64,000 bases of DNA from Saccharomycopsis crataegensis. Taxonomy: Eukaryota; Ascomycota; Saccharomycetes; Ascoideales; Saccharomycopsidaceae. Made by a program: the position numbers and the translations under genes. Positions 30,512 to 40,921 of this stretch are shown in pieces (within the stretch, counting starts at the first letter, position 1; every line of letters starts with the position of its first letter). The stretch spans positions 558,001 to 622,000 of the forward strand of contig NW_027043837.1 in assembly GCF_037102585.1 (NCBI RefSeq), read 5' to 3'. The notes beneath the pieces were generated by a model that saw only the letters and a program-made list of their open reading frames with translations, ran no database searches and had not been told where the DNA came from.

Positions 30512-32908
30512 TTAACTGGCCATTTTATCCACAAATTTTCTTTGTAAACTCGCCAAACTACTTATCACCTCTTGATGATCCAAATCATCCATTCTTCGCT
30601 GTAACTCTTTTAAAGAAACCATCAAATCAACCATGATTCGTTTCTTGAATTCCACCCTCACTTCGGTCCCGAATCTCGTTTGGTCCTTAATTGCAAGTTT
30701 ATTGGCAATCTTCGAAGCGTTTTGTAATATATTGGCTGGGAAAAGCCCCAATTTTTCAACCAACGCTATTCCTCTTCCTGCTCCATCTGCACCGCCATCA
30801 ATTACTTTGAATCTCCGTTGTTCATTACCCATATGTACTTGTCTAACTGATAACTTTTCTGCTATAGCACTAGCCGCCTCTCTAAAATGGGTTGCAGCAA
30901 ATACGTGACTATTTGGGAAGTTATCTGCCAAATGCGATGCAACCGCAGCAGTAATCGCGATGCCGTCATTAAGACTCGTCCCTCTACCAAGCTCATCAAT
31001 AAGGATCAACCCTTTTTCATCGGGCCTTCGCTCGACCTCGGCTAATATAAACGCCATTTCACTCATCTCCAAACTGAAACTTGAAACATTGACCTCCAAC
31101 GCGTCGTTCCTAACTCTGGCCATAATTTTCGAATAAATTGGCAATAATGCATAATCTGCTGGTACATAACACCCCAATTGACCCATTATGTTAATTAAGG
31201 CTACTTGTTTCAAATATACCGATTTCCCGCTCATATTGTCACCGGTAATCATGGTAACTCGGGAGGTTTCATTAATCGCAAACATGTCGTTGGCAACAAA
31301 CCGTTGATCACTATTTGCAGATATTATGGTTTCAAGAATTGGATGTCGGCCTTGCTTAATAACTAGCTTATCTGCATATTCCGGACAAGCGTACCCAGGA
31401 TTCTTTGAAGCAAGTTGTGAAAACCCACAAAGAAGGTCAAGAATGGCTAGAGCTTCTGCCATCATAAATATTCCCGAAGTGAAATCTTCAATCATTTCAT
31501 TGAGTTCATCGATGGTTTTATCACAGAGCAAAAATATTTCATTGAGGGTTTCTTGAAGCCTTCTGTTCAATTTGAGGATATCAAGCGTGGTGCATTGAAT
31601 GATGCTACGTTTAGCAGATTTGTTAATAAACATTGATGGCAAATTATCAAAATCTATATCATTCAATTTCTTATTAATTTTGACCACCATTCCTTTACTA
31701 GATTCAAACCCATAATCTAAAACGAGTCCATGTGTTTCCGCAAGTTGCTCCACAATTGAAGTGATTCTCTCAATGATTTTAGTGTATAATTGCCGTGAAA
31801 CATCAAGTAATCCATTCTTATTCGCCTTAACAGCATAGCATTTCTGACTTTTCAATTCAAGTGGTTTGCTAGTCCAGACACAATCTTCATTGATATATTC
31901 ATTGATCAAAGCTAGCACATTGGTTATATCATAACTGGTACATAGTTTTTGGATCTCTTTGAGTAAAACACTATCAAATTCGTGCTCCTTTAAAACTCTT
32001 CCAATTTCCACAGATACATGAATTGCTTGCTTAAGTAGTAATATGTTGTTGATTTTTTGATCCACATCTTCCGAATTTCTTATTAATGAAACCAATAACT
32101 TATCGATATCCTGAACTTTCTCAAGCATACCTATCAAACTTATCCTGGCATCCTCGTGATCAAGCAATTCCTTAACACTTTCTAACCTCAATATCAAGGA
32201 TTTTTTATCAGTAAGGGGTTGTAGAATATTATTTCTTAAGACCCGTTCTCCCATCTTGGTCACCGTACAATTCAACATCTTGAACAAAGTCATTCCGTGA
32301 CCATCCTCGGTGTTACTATCGATTAATTCAAGAGCTTTTGTTGTGCTGGAATCAATAAACATGGTGTTCTCACAAGCTTCATACTTCACTCTAAGTTTTC
32401 TGAACCGCTGGCTTGAATAGTTGGGGGCCGTTTCAATGTATTTGACAATCGCGACAATAGAATTCAACCCATAAACTTGATTAACCAACTCCAATCGAAG
32501 CTTTATAAAATCATCAGAAAAGGTATACTTTTGAATTAATGACATGGGATTATCACAAGTAAACTGGTTTTTGGAAATCAACGTGATTTTCACCTCGGCG
32601 CTAAGATTGGATTCCAAAATTGCCATCAAGTTGGATTGTGCAAGCCCTGTAGGAATCATGATTTCTGTAGGCGAATATACTTGGATCTTATGGATAGTTC
32701 TAATGTAAGTTTGTGAATCTTTAATACAAGAGACTATAAGCTCCCCGGTGGCAAGAAATAAGAATGCAATTCCAACAATCGGCGCCAACGCTTGAGATTC
32801 GGTAATGGAACACAACACTTTGACAGCATTATGAGGGGCCTGAGAGGCGATGGTACCGCTTCTAGTTGGTATTGCACTGGTAAATCTTGATGAGTTGGAG
32901 GTGAGCAT
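30512..32908 (-). CDS. MSH4: MutS homolog 4, meiotic crossover factor
   Basis: Msh4 pairs with Msh5 to clamp recombination intermediates and promote interfering crossovers in meiosis; it does not repair mismatches. The 798-residue protein lacks the N-terminal mismatch-binding domain of Msh2/3/6, as expected. Residues about 170-480 form the MutS connector/lever region (MTLFKMLNCTVTKMGERVLR). The ATPase has Walker A GDNMSGKSVYLKQVALI near residue 557 and Walker B LILIDELGRGTSLNDG near 634, followed by FAATHFREA. The SGKSVYLKQVALI wording is characteristic of Msh4. The ATG is read from 32908. The HST2-like gene lies 240 bp upstream on the same strand. The gene looks intact, which suggests the organism keeps class I crossovers. 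Confidence 0.93.
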   Translation of the reverse strand: MLTSNSSRFTSAIPTRSGTIASQAPHNAVKVLCSITESQALAPIVGIAFLFLATGELIVSCIKDSQTYIRTIHKIQVYSPTEIMIPTGLAQSNLMAILESNLSAEVKITLISKNQFTCDNPMSLIQKYTFSDDFIKLRLELVNQVYGLNSIVAIVKYIETAPNYSSQRFRKLRVKYEACENTMFIDSSTTKALELIDSNTEDGHGMTLFKMLNCTVTKMGERVLRNNILQPLTDKKSLILRLESVKELLDHEDARISLIGMLEKVQDIDKLLVSLIRNSEDVDQKINNILLLKQAIHVSVEIGRVLKEHEFDSVLLKEIQKLCTSYDITNVLALINEYINEDCVWTSKPLELKSQKCYAVKANKNGLLDVSRQLYTKIIERITSIVEQLAETHGLVLDYGFESSKGMVVKINKKLNDIDFDNLPSMFINKSAKRSIIQCTTLDILKLNRRLQETLNEIFLLCDKTIDELNEMIEDFTSGIFMMAEALAILDLLCGFSQLASKNPGYACPEYADKLVIKQGRHPILETIISANSDQRFVANDMFAINETSRVTMITGDNMSGKSVYLKQVALINIMGQLGCYVPADYALLPIYSKIMARVRNDALEVNVSSFSLEMSEMAFILAEVERRPDEKGLILIDELGRGTSLNDGIAITAAVASHLADNFPNSHVFAATHFREAASAIAEKLSVRQVHMGNEQRRFKVIDGGADGAGRGIALVEKLGLFPANILQNASKIANKLAIKDQTRFGTEVRVEFKKRIMVDLMVSLKELQRRMDDLDHQEVISSLASLQRKFVDKMAS

Positions 32909-33147
32909 TGAAGTTGACTGTCATAAAGGATCTTCAAATAAAATGTAAGAAATATTTGCCATGCACCATTTTATAGAGGGTACATAAAATAAGCGCCACA
33001 TTATTTTTTGTTATCGATATTATATATTATAATGAATTATACACAGCTATGTAATAAATAAAGGAAGAAAAGAAAAGAAAGGAAAAGAAAGGAAAAAAAA
33101 ATCATCAAATAACAGTTTAGATATTCTAATCAAGGATCTTGAAAACC

Positions 33148-34158
33148 TCATTCCTGATTCTTGATTTTCAATTTACCAATGTCCTCCACAAGATCTCCAA
33201 TGACACTGTTCGATTCTTTGATCTCATTATCCAATTTTTTATCTTTCTTCATATCTTCCACCATTTCCTTTGCTGTCTTCGCATGCTGTCCCCTTTCCTT
33301 CTTATGCTGGTCAACTAGCTTATCAAGCTCATCTTTCCAGCCGCATAGTTCCGCAATCTCATCAACAATCTTATCACAATCTTCAAGAAGCAAAATGTCT
33401 GACTTACGTGGGTTATACATAAAGTCTCCTGCTCTTTCCCTATTAATCAAAACCCTTAAAGTGTTGTCACTCACGTCACTAGCAAGTCCCGCAAATGGAT
33501 AAACGTTCAATGAAGTCCCGGCAAAAATACACAAGTCAACATCATCGGTCAAATCAGTATCTGAACACTCATGGAAACGATCTGGGAGTTGTTCACCATA
33601 AAATACAATGCCTGGTTTGAGGATCCCTTCACAATGCTCACATTTGGGGATTTCATCAGCCAATAATTGTTTTTCGAAATGCTCTTTTTGTGCTTTTTCA
33701 TCGCACTCAATACAAAATTCTTCAGCAAACGAACCATGGGCTTCGATGATTTTATCGGAGTCCAATCCAGTTGCCCTTTCTAAAGTATCAATGTTTTGTG
33801 AAAATATCCGGATCAACTGATTATGATCATTAGTGAGCTTCATAAAGTAGTGGAATCTGGTTGGTGGGAATTTGACTAGCGTTGGGTGCAAATCTTTACA
33901 AAGAGAGTAGAAAGGTTGAGGGTTTTCGCTGAAGAAATCAATATCAAACACTGATTCTGGGGTAGGAAGGTCGAGTTTTGCCAAATTATAAAAAAGGCCG
34001 GTTCCTGGTGATCTAAAATCAGGAATCAAGGGTTCGCCATCGCTGGTGGCAGAGATTCCTGCACCAACAAAGAAAAGCACCTTGGACTTTGGGTCTTTAA
34101 GGATGTTTGCGATCTTCTCCATGCTGTCCTCCCTAGAAACACTTTGATTACTCCCCAT
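33148..34158 (-). CDS. HST2: HST2-like NAD-dependent sirtuin deacetylase
   Basis: Class I sirtuin; Hst2 is a mainly cytosolic NAD-dependent protein deacetylase. The start at 34158 gives MGSNQSVSREDSMEKIANIL and 336 residues; an in-frame ATG-less extension to 34203 is hydrophobic and unlikely. It has the NAD loop GAGIS near residue 30, FRSPGTGLFYNLAKLDLP, SQNIDTLERATG, the catalytic His in EAHGSF near residue 137, and a zinc site CIEC plus CEHC. PGIVFYGEQLPDRF and GTSLNVYPFAGL complete the Rossmann fold. The C-terminal 60 residues are a charged helix (Lys/Glu). Odd: the loop between GAGIS and PDFRSP is longer than usual and lacks the Cys-Gly seen in Hst2. The start fits an N-myristoylation consensus. 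It shares a 215-bp divergent promoter with RQC2. Confidence 0.92.
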   Translation of the reverse strand: MGSNQSVSREDSMEKIANILKDPKSKVLFFVGAGISATSDGEPLIPDFRSPGTGLFYNLAKLDLPTPESVFDIDFFSENPQPFYSLCKDLHPTLVKFPPTRFHYFMKLTNDHNQLIRIFSQNIDTLERATGLDSDKIIEAHGSFAEEFCIECDEKAQKEHFEKQLLADEIPKCEHCEGILKPGIVFYGEQLPDRFHECSDTDLTDDVDLCIFAGTSLNVYPFAGLASDVSDNTLRVLINRERAGDFMYNPRKSDILLLEDCDKIVDEIAELCGWKDELDKLVDQHKKERGQHAKTAKEMVEDMKKDKKLDNEIKESNSVIGDLVEDIGKLKIKNQE

Positions 34159-34373
34159 TATTCTTATTATTACTTTCTTGATAATAAATAGATGCCCTCC
34201 CAATACTTTTTGCCCTTATCTTTGGGTGTCTGTCAGTCCCCACAAAGTTGGATTACTTTCCATCCACCCTTACACCACCACCTTGGATGCTACAAAAATT
34301 CTCAAAATTTCACAGAAATCTTTAATTATTGTTTTGCCCCAATTCCTTTTGGCATCCTCGGCGATTACTACAA

Positions 34374-37300
34374 ATGAAGGTATGTACGTTTTTTGATCAA
34401 AAATTACATGATTATTATTATTTTGCACCCCTTTTTCGATGGTTCTAGGACTAATATAAGCAATTCAGCAAAGAATCACCTCCCTTGATATCAAGGTTCT
34501 TGCGGTGGAACTTCGTGCATCCATAGTGGGATATCGACTCCAGAATATTTACAATATTCTTGACTCAGACCGAATCTTTTCCCTCAAGTTTTCCGTACCT
34601 GATAGTAAAAAAAGTTTAGTGGTGGACTATGGTTTTAAGCTTTATTTATCGGAGTTTGAACGTCGTCTTCAACCTACCCCATCCAATTTTGTCACCAAAT
34701 TAAGAAAGCATTTGAAATCTAAACGATTGACCAACCTTAAACAAGTGGGGGACGATAGAATTATTGTGCTTGAGTTTTCTAATGGGCTTCATTACTTGGT
34801 TCTCGAATTCTTTAGTGCAGGGAATGTGATTCTTTTGAACTCGGACCTCGAGATCTTGAGTTTACAGAGAGTGGTCAGTGATAAAAAGCAAGATACTGGG
34901 AAATATGCGGTTCGTGAAAGCTATTCAATGTTTGATCCAAAGACTTTATTCCTGGACTCTGTTAAATATTTTCGTGATGATAATGAGAATGAGAATGATA
35001 ACAACGAATCTCAAGTGATAGAACCTGTCCAGAAGTATAACTACCAAAAGAAATTGTATACCAAAGAACAGATTCTTGAATGGATCAAAATTGCCGAAGC
35101 CAAAAAGGCCACCAAGAAAGAAGGTCAAGAAGCCAGCAAATTCCATCAGAGTACAAAGGCCAAGAAGAGTAATACCATCTCGGTGTTAAAGCTTTTATTC
35201 TTGAATTGCTCGTATCTATCTTCGGACTTACTACAAAGAAACTTCATTGCCGCCGGTATTGATCATACTCAACCTTGCAAAAACTTGGAAGACAATCAAG
35301 AATTGTTGGGTACCACTTTTGAAGTTTTGTTGAAATCAGAAGAGGATATTGCCAAATTATTGAACTCGGGTAATGTTGAAGGTTTTATTGTATTGAAGAA
35401 AAATGCTCTTTTTAAACCGGATGAGGAACCAATTCAAAGTGCGTTGCTTGGTGATGGGGAAAAACTAAGCACTGAATACACTTTCGAGCAATTTCATCCT
35501 TTTAAACCAGTTATTGCATCGGAAGATCTTGAATCAGGGAAATTCAAGCTTTTGCAAATTTCGGGATACAACAAGACTTTGGATAAGTTTTTCTCATCTC
35601 TTGATTTATTGAAAAATGCTCTCAAGATCCAACAAAGTAAAAATCTTCTCGGTAAGAAATTGAGCAGTGTGAAGCGGGAAAATGAAGCCAAGATTGCTAA
35701 ACTTTCCAACCTCGAAGTAGCGAACTATCGAAAAGCTGAACTTATCATCTTGAATGCCGATAAGATTGAACAGTGTAAAATGGCAGTCCAATCTTCGATT
35801 GATCAAGGTATGGATTGGAATCAGATCGAATCAATGATTGAAGCAGCCCAATCACAAGGTAATGAATTTGCTTCGATGATTGTTTTACCCTTGAATTTGA
35901 AACAGAACAAAATTAAGGTGAGATTGGTGGAAAATGAAGTGGAAGAAGAAGAATCGGATGATAAGGATGACGATAGTTTAAGTGATTTATCTTTAGATAG
36001 TGATGATGATAATGATGATGACTACCAACAAGCCAGCCAATCTAAAAAACCAAAAAAACAACTCCAGTACGTGGTGGTGAACATTGATCTTAGTATTTCT
36101 GCATATGCCAATTCTAAAACCTACTTTGACCAAAAGAAAAATGCGCAATCGAAAAAGGAGAAAACTGAAAAAACTGCAGAACTCGCCTTCAGAAATAGCG
36201 AGAAGAAACTCAATGCCACTTTGAAAAAAGACATTGAAAAAACTAATCGAGATCTCGCGATTCGTAAAACTCGTCAAAAACATTGGTTTGAGAAATTCTA
36301 TTGGTTTATCTCTAGTGAAAACTACCTTGTCATTGCCCCTAAAGATACTCTCCAGCTTGAAATGATTTACTACAAATACTTTAATTCAAAGCATGACTAT
36401 TATGTGAGCTCTGATATTGAAGGGTCTTTACAAGTGTTTGTTAAGAACCCTTATGCTGGTCAAAAGGTACCGCCATCAACTTTAAACCAAGCAGGGATGT
36501 TTTCCCTTTCCGCGTCCAAAGCGTGGAGCTCCAATATTTTGACTCCAGCGTGGTACGCTGAAGGGATCCGTGTTACAAAGAAGGATCCTCATGATGGGTC
36601 GTTGTTGCCTGATGGGGTCTTGGATATTATTGGCGAGAAACTTTTCTTACCCCCAACGCAGTTGAGTATGGGATTGGGATTATGTTGGGTTATTGGTGAC
36701 GAGGGTCGTTTGTTAGCACAACAAAAAAGAGAAGTTTTGCAAAAAGAATTGGGATTCGAAATTGTTAAAGAAGTTGCCGATATCAAAGACGTGGCCAAAG
36801 AAAAGTTAGCGAAATTGACAGATAAGGTGAAAAATTTGGATATCAACCAAGAAGCCTCGGCAGACGATGAAAAAATTGAATCATCTACCCAAGAAACTGA
36901 TAATGAAGTGAAAGAATTAGAACAGGAAGAGAAGTCACAAAAGAAGCAGCAACAACAGCAACAACAACAGCAACAACAACCAAAGAAAATGACAAGAGGG
37001 AAAAAGAGCAAACTCAAGAAATTGCAACAGAAATACGCAGATCAGGATGAGGAAGATCGGATTATCCGTTTAAAATCCCTTGGTGTACTTAAACAAGTGG
37101 AAAACAAAGATAGCGACTCGACGTCAAAAGAGGCTGGTAAACCCCAAGGTGCCAACAGCTCACAAAAGTATGGTAACGCACAACGTAATGCTGCTCGTCA
37201 GCAAAAGAAGTACAGTGAGCAATTCATGGACATTCTTGAAGAGGATCTCATTGACGGTGACTATTTATCGATTTTTGATTCGTATAGTTGCAAGATTTCT

Positions 37301-37696
37301 TCGTTGAATGAAAAAATCATCGATGTTGTGCCGATGTTTGCTCCTTGGCAAGCATTAAGCAAATTCAAATACAAGGTGAAGATCCAGCCAGGGTCCAGTA
37401 AGATTGGGAAATCTATGAATGAGCTGCTTAATTATTTTGTGAACCGGAAATCCAATAAAGAGTCGGCAACTTTGAAGAAATTCGAAGGGGACTCGAACAA
37501 ATCTGTTGATTCGTTCTTTGATTTCGACTTGGATTTTGAATTTGAACATCATATTATCAACCAACTTAAACCGGTGGATCTTCAACCAGCATTCACTGTT
37601 AAAGGGGTAAGAGTGATATTACCATCCAACGCCAATGGTGGTGGTGGCGGTAAGAAGAATGGTGGTGGTAGTGGTGGCAAAGGTAAGAAAAAATGA
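34374..37696 (+). CDS. RQC2: Rqc2/Tae2, ribosome quality-control NFACT protein, one intron
   Basis: Rqc2 binds stalled 60S subunits with Ltn1 and recruits Ala- and Thr-tRNA to build CAT tails. The model is exon 34374-34379 (ATG AAG), intron 34380-34468, exon 34469-37696, 1077 residues. The start then reads MKQRITSLDIKVLAVELR, matching yeast Rqc2. Asp9, Asp98 and Arg99, the residues known to be needed for CAT-tailing, fall at exactly those numbers, which supports the model. NFACT-N spans roughly residues 1-330; coiled coil near 390-470; NFACT-R near residues 610-690 (KHWFEKFYWFISSENYLVIA); a Gln run near residue 830; NFACT-C near 950-1050; and a Gly/Lys-rich tail. Without the intron the ORF has no ATG. 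Confidence 0.95.
34380..34468 (+). other. intron of RQC2 after a two-codon exon
   Basis: Donor GTATGT right after ATG AAG, a branch-like GACTAAT at about 34449-34455 and acceptor ATTCAG ending at 34468; 89 nt, phase 0. Confidence 0.88.
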
Positions 37697-38139
37697 ATTG
37701 AGTATGCACATATATAAACGCTGTATCTAATTAATTGACAATGCCTTTTTACAAAAATAAGTTGGATCCAAATGTAAATTAATAAAAAAAAAAATAAAAA
37801 AAAAAAAAAAAAATAAGGAAACAAAGATGTGTATTTAAAACAAAACAAAGACTTCTGTGGGAGAAAAAAAAAAAAGAACTAAAGAGAAACCCCGTCCAAG
37901 GGATAATTATTGTTTTAAAAAGAGAGCTCTCATTATTTTGGGAGGAGACACAGAAAAAATAGTCATGACAGATAAATTTGAGATGGAAGGGAGAGATAGA
38001 ATGATATAGAAAGAATCATATTGCACAGTACCGTGATTTCTAATCATATGAGTGGATGAAAGAGAAGGCAAAAAAAAAAAAAAAATGAATCAATTAATAC
38101 AATAAAGCAAGACGTGTTACGTTATTACATTGTAAAACA
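37697..38139. other. convergent 3' region of RQC2 and RET3
   Basis: A/T-rich termination-like sequence with A runs near 37780-37813 and 38070-38085. No gene seen. Confidence 0.6.
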
Positions 38140-38718
38140 CTAGAAATTGAATCCCTTGACTTTTTTCTTTGCAAACTGGAACGCATTGAATAACCCTCTT
38201 TCGTTCAATTCGATATTCAAAGTATTTTCTGATGATGGTCTCTTAGAAACACGAGAGGCAATGGCATTACCGTCGGTTTCCAAAATGATCCCATCATCTA
38301 TTGTTTCATCGATGGCCAAGGCGACGAAATCATAGTTTTCTTGGATTGATTTTTTGTCCACCGCGTCTTTCAAGACGATTTCAAGGGCTTCGCAAAGTCC
38401 TGAAAGTACCTGGTACAACATGGCCTCGTTTTCTTTTAAGCTCCCCACGATATACACCGCGACATCGGAAATCACCTTGTACACCACGATCTGATCTTCG
38501 TATAATACGATGCTAGATTTGGATTTGAAAGTCTTGGAAAATAACCCCGCTTCAAAAGTTTCTTGGGTCTTCAAGGTTGGGAATGGTGTTTGTATTTGGA
38601 AAGTTTGGTCGTTGCTGGCATTTGGGTGGATCGGGGTGTAGTAGTTGGCGTAGATACGTTTACCTTCACTATCCAATATCAAAGCTGCGGTTATTGTGTA
38701 AAGAGATAAGTTACTCAT
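38140..38718 (-). CDS. RET3: COPI coatomer zeta subunit
   Basis: Ret3 is the small zeta chain of the COPI coat, paired with gamma-COP, for Golgi-to-ER retrograde transport. The 192-residue length is typical. It has the longin-like start SLYTITAALILDSEGKRIYANYY, then KSKSSIVLYEDQIVVYKVISDVAVYIVGS, the pattern of zeta/sigma adaptin small chains. The C-terminal part (SKRPSSENTLNIELNERGLF) carries the basic linker and helix seen in zeta-COP. The ATG is read from 38718. It shares a 348-bp divergent promoter with TAF3. Confidence 0.93.
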   Translation of the reverse strand: MSNLSLYTITAALILDSEGKRIYANYYTPIHPNASNDQTFQIQTPFPTLKTQETFEAGLFSKTFKSKSSIVLYEDQIVVYKVISDVAVYIVGSLKENEAMLYQVLSGLCEALEIVLKDAVDKKSIQENYDFVALAIDETIDDGIILETDGNAIASRVSKRPSSENTLNIELNERGLFNAFQFAKKKVKGFNF

Positions 38719-39066
38719 TGTTGTACTATTGTGATTATTGTGTATTATTTTTCCGCTTTTCCTATTATTATTATTTGCTATCTATCTTATAACTGATGTT
38801 CCCCTTTGAATGTACTTAGGGAATTGGATAAATATAATAATAGCCAACCAACCCGAGCCTGGTGGGTGGACTGTTAGTGATTTGGGAATTTTCATGATTT
38901 TTAGTACGTGTAGTGAAAATGACATTGGTTACCCGGCTGCAAAACCCACAAACTGAAAAACCACAAGAATAATGCAATGGGTGTGGTACGGCCGGTTGTT
39001 TTGTTATCATACTTGAGTTGTTAATATAGTATTGCTGTGGTTATTAATATATTTACCGTATAGAAA

Positions 39067-39150
39067 ATGGCTGACTCTTCGCAGTTCTTTTTCAGTATTC
39101 TAAGAGTGTCAATAATACAGGTAAGCGGTGTTTGAAAGTCTGGGTGTTAG

Positions 39151-39187
<37 letters not shown>

Positions 39188-39788
39188 TATTCTTCTATTT
39201 CATATACTAACCACTTTATAGATACTTCGATCAGTGGGATTTGATCGTTGTTCCAACCGTGTAATCGATATTTTGACTGATCTTTACATTCGACGACTCT
39301 CTCAACTTGCCCTTGAGTGCCAACAACTAGCAGGAACCAGTGATCGGCTTGAAGTGGAAGTGCAGGATGTTGCCCAAACCATGGTGAATTATCAAGTGAT
39401 ACGGCCAGGCAAATATATCGACCCTTACGATACCAGTGTGGAGAATTATTTGGGAATGAAGAATTTCATTGGGTGGTTGAAAAGCGATGATTTCACCCGG
39501 ACTAGAAAAGTCGGCTTGCCCAGCGATGCCATGATGCAACAATTAATCAAGGATAACAATAGAAATGAGGGTACTTTTATTGAAGAAGGTTTCACCAGCG
39601 CCGATCAAGATAATATGAATTGGTTTAAGTACTTGTTGATGACTCAGCTGAAGATGGAGTACGATGAAAAAGTAAGGTTGACGGTGCTAGGCCAAGATGC
39701 AGAAGGAGATCAAGACGAAGATACCCATGTAATATTGGGACCCACGCCGGAATATTTAGTTGAGGTCTTACCGGGAAGAATCGGATGA
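39067..39788 (+). CDS. TAF3: TFIID subunit Taf3, histone-fold, one intron
   Basis: Taf3 pairs with Taf10 through a histone fold inside TFIID. The model is exon 39067-39120, intron 39121-39221, exon 39222-39788, 206 residues. Spliced, the start reads MADSSQFFFSILRVSIIQ then ILRSVGFDRCSNRVIDILTD; it matches the yeast Taf3 pattern in which an aromatic-rich helix leads into GFDR and a DLY helix. The intron falls between helix 1 and the loop. The histone fold covers residues 1-80. The region after it (GMKNFIGWLKSDDFTRTRKVG) aligns in kind with the yeast Taf3 GMEKFKDWC segment. The protein is short compared with the S. cerevisiae one (353 residues) and has no PHD finger, as in other yeasts. Confidence 0.88.
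39121..39221 (+). other. intron of TAF3 carrying a (TA)n tract
   Basis: Donor GTAAGC, TACTAAC branch point at about 39205-39211, acceptor TTATAG ending at 39221; 101 nt, phase 0. A TA dinucleotide run of about 16 units fills the middle (about 39153-39184). Confidence 0.9.
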
Positions 39789-40112
39789 GAATCGACTTGT
39801 ATTGCTAATGAATGATGAAAATTAGATGTTACAGAGAGTGTAAGATAGAAAAAGATTTGGGGCACGTAGTAAACGAACCCATCTGATAAATTGATGGATA
39901 TATTGAATGTAAGAAGACAACTCCAAAGTTCAATAATATCAGCATAAAAAAAAAAAAAAAAAAATATAATAATAATAATAATAATAATAAATAACCACGA
40001 CTAGTTGTTTATGGATAAAGACAATATATGAAGATATTATAGTAAGGCTTTCTCTTGGTAAGAAAAGACATCTGAGTAGGCAAATGACAAATCAGTCAGC
40101 TTGAATGGCAAT
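39789..40112. other. convergent 3' region of TAF3 and WWM1
   Basis: Holds an A run and (ATA)n near 39945-39990. No gene seen. Confidence 0.55.
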
Positions 40113-40921
40113 CTACCAGTCACCGCCGTCAAAGCCACCGTCATCACCACCCCAACCACCAGGTCCATCGTCACCATTCCAGCCACCAGGTCCTCCGTCA
40201 GGAGGTGGTGGACCACCATCCCATCCATCATGATGGCCACCAATAGCATCGGCTAACAAAGCACCACCGAGTAAACCGGCCCCGGCACCAAGTAACCCAG
40301 TGCCCATACCGCCAAACCTGCTCTTCTTAGCAGGGGCCTGAGCTTGAACATACTGTTGTTGAGGGGCCGCACCGTAATAGCCTTGTTGTGGAGGGTATTG
40401 TTGGTATTGCTGGTATTGTTGTTGAGGAGGATATTGTTGGTATTGTTGTTGAGGAGGATATTGTTGGTATTGTTGTTGAGGAGGATATTGTTGTTGTTGT
40501 TGATAGCCAGAATATTGTTGTTGTTGTTGTTGTTGTTGTTGTGGAACTGGCTGTTGTTGATGATATCTCGATTGCTCATTTTGTTGAGATGTTGATTGGT
40601 TGTAAGAAGGAGGAGGAGCACCACTTGGCTTGGAGTGACCACTGGTATCTGGAGAGGTAGGCAATTCCCATTGAGATTTACCAGTCTTCAAATTGACGTA
40701 GAACCAACTAAAAAACAGTTAGTAATTCGAAGCTTCCGAGGTGAGATCAAAATATGATGATGATGACTACCCGAGACCCCTAATTAATGGTGGGGGGGGA
40801 CATGATAAAAAGAAAAAGGGGGAAAAAAAAAGAGTATGGTGAATACGAACGTTTTATATTCTTTATCCCAAACAGCTTTCCATCCCTCAGGAACGGAAGG
40901 TGGGTTATCAGGAGAAGCCAT
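40113..40921 (-). CDS. WWM1: WW-domain protein Wwm1, one intron
   Basis: Small WW-domain protein; yeast Wwm1 binds the metacaspase Mca1 and other PY-motif proteins. The model is exon 40851-40921, intron 40708-40850, exon 40113-40707 on the minus strand, 221 residues. Splicing completes the WW domain: VPEGWKAVWDKEYKTWFYVN then LKTGKSQWELP, with both signature Trp residues (the second in SQWELP) and the WFYVN strand. A Gln/Tyr/Pro stretch follows (YPPQQQYQQ units), then a Gly-rich membrane-glycine-like segment TGLLGAGAGLLGGALLADAI, and an acidic Gly/Asp/Trp tail ending GGDW. This order matches S. cerevisiae Wwm1 end to end. The exon 2 ORF alone lacks an ATG and half of the WW domain. Confidence 0.92.
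40708..40850 (-). other. intron of WWM1 with unusual donor
   Basis: Reading the minus strand, exon 1 ends AAAAC, the donor is GTTCGT, the branch point is TACTAAC and the acceptor TTTTTTAG; 143 nt, phase 2. A nearby GTATTC would break the frame. The spliced codon gives Thr-Trp in the WW domain. Confidence 0.8.
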
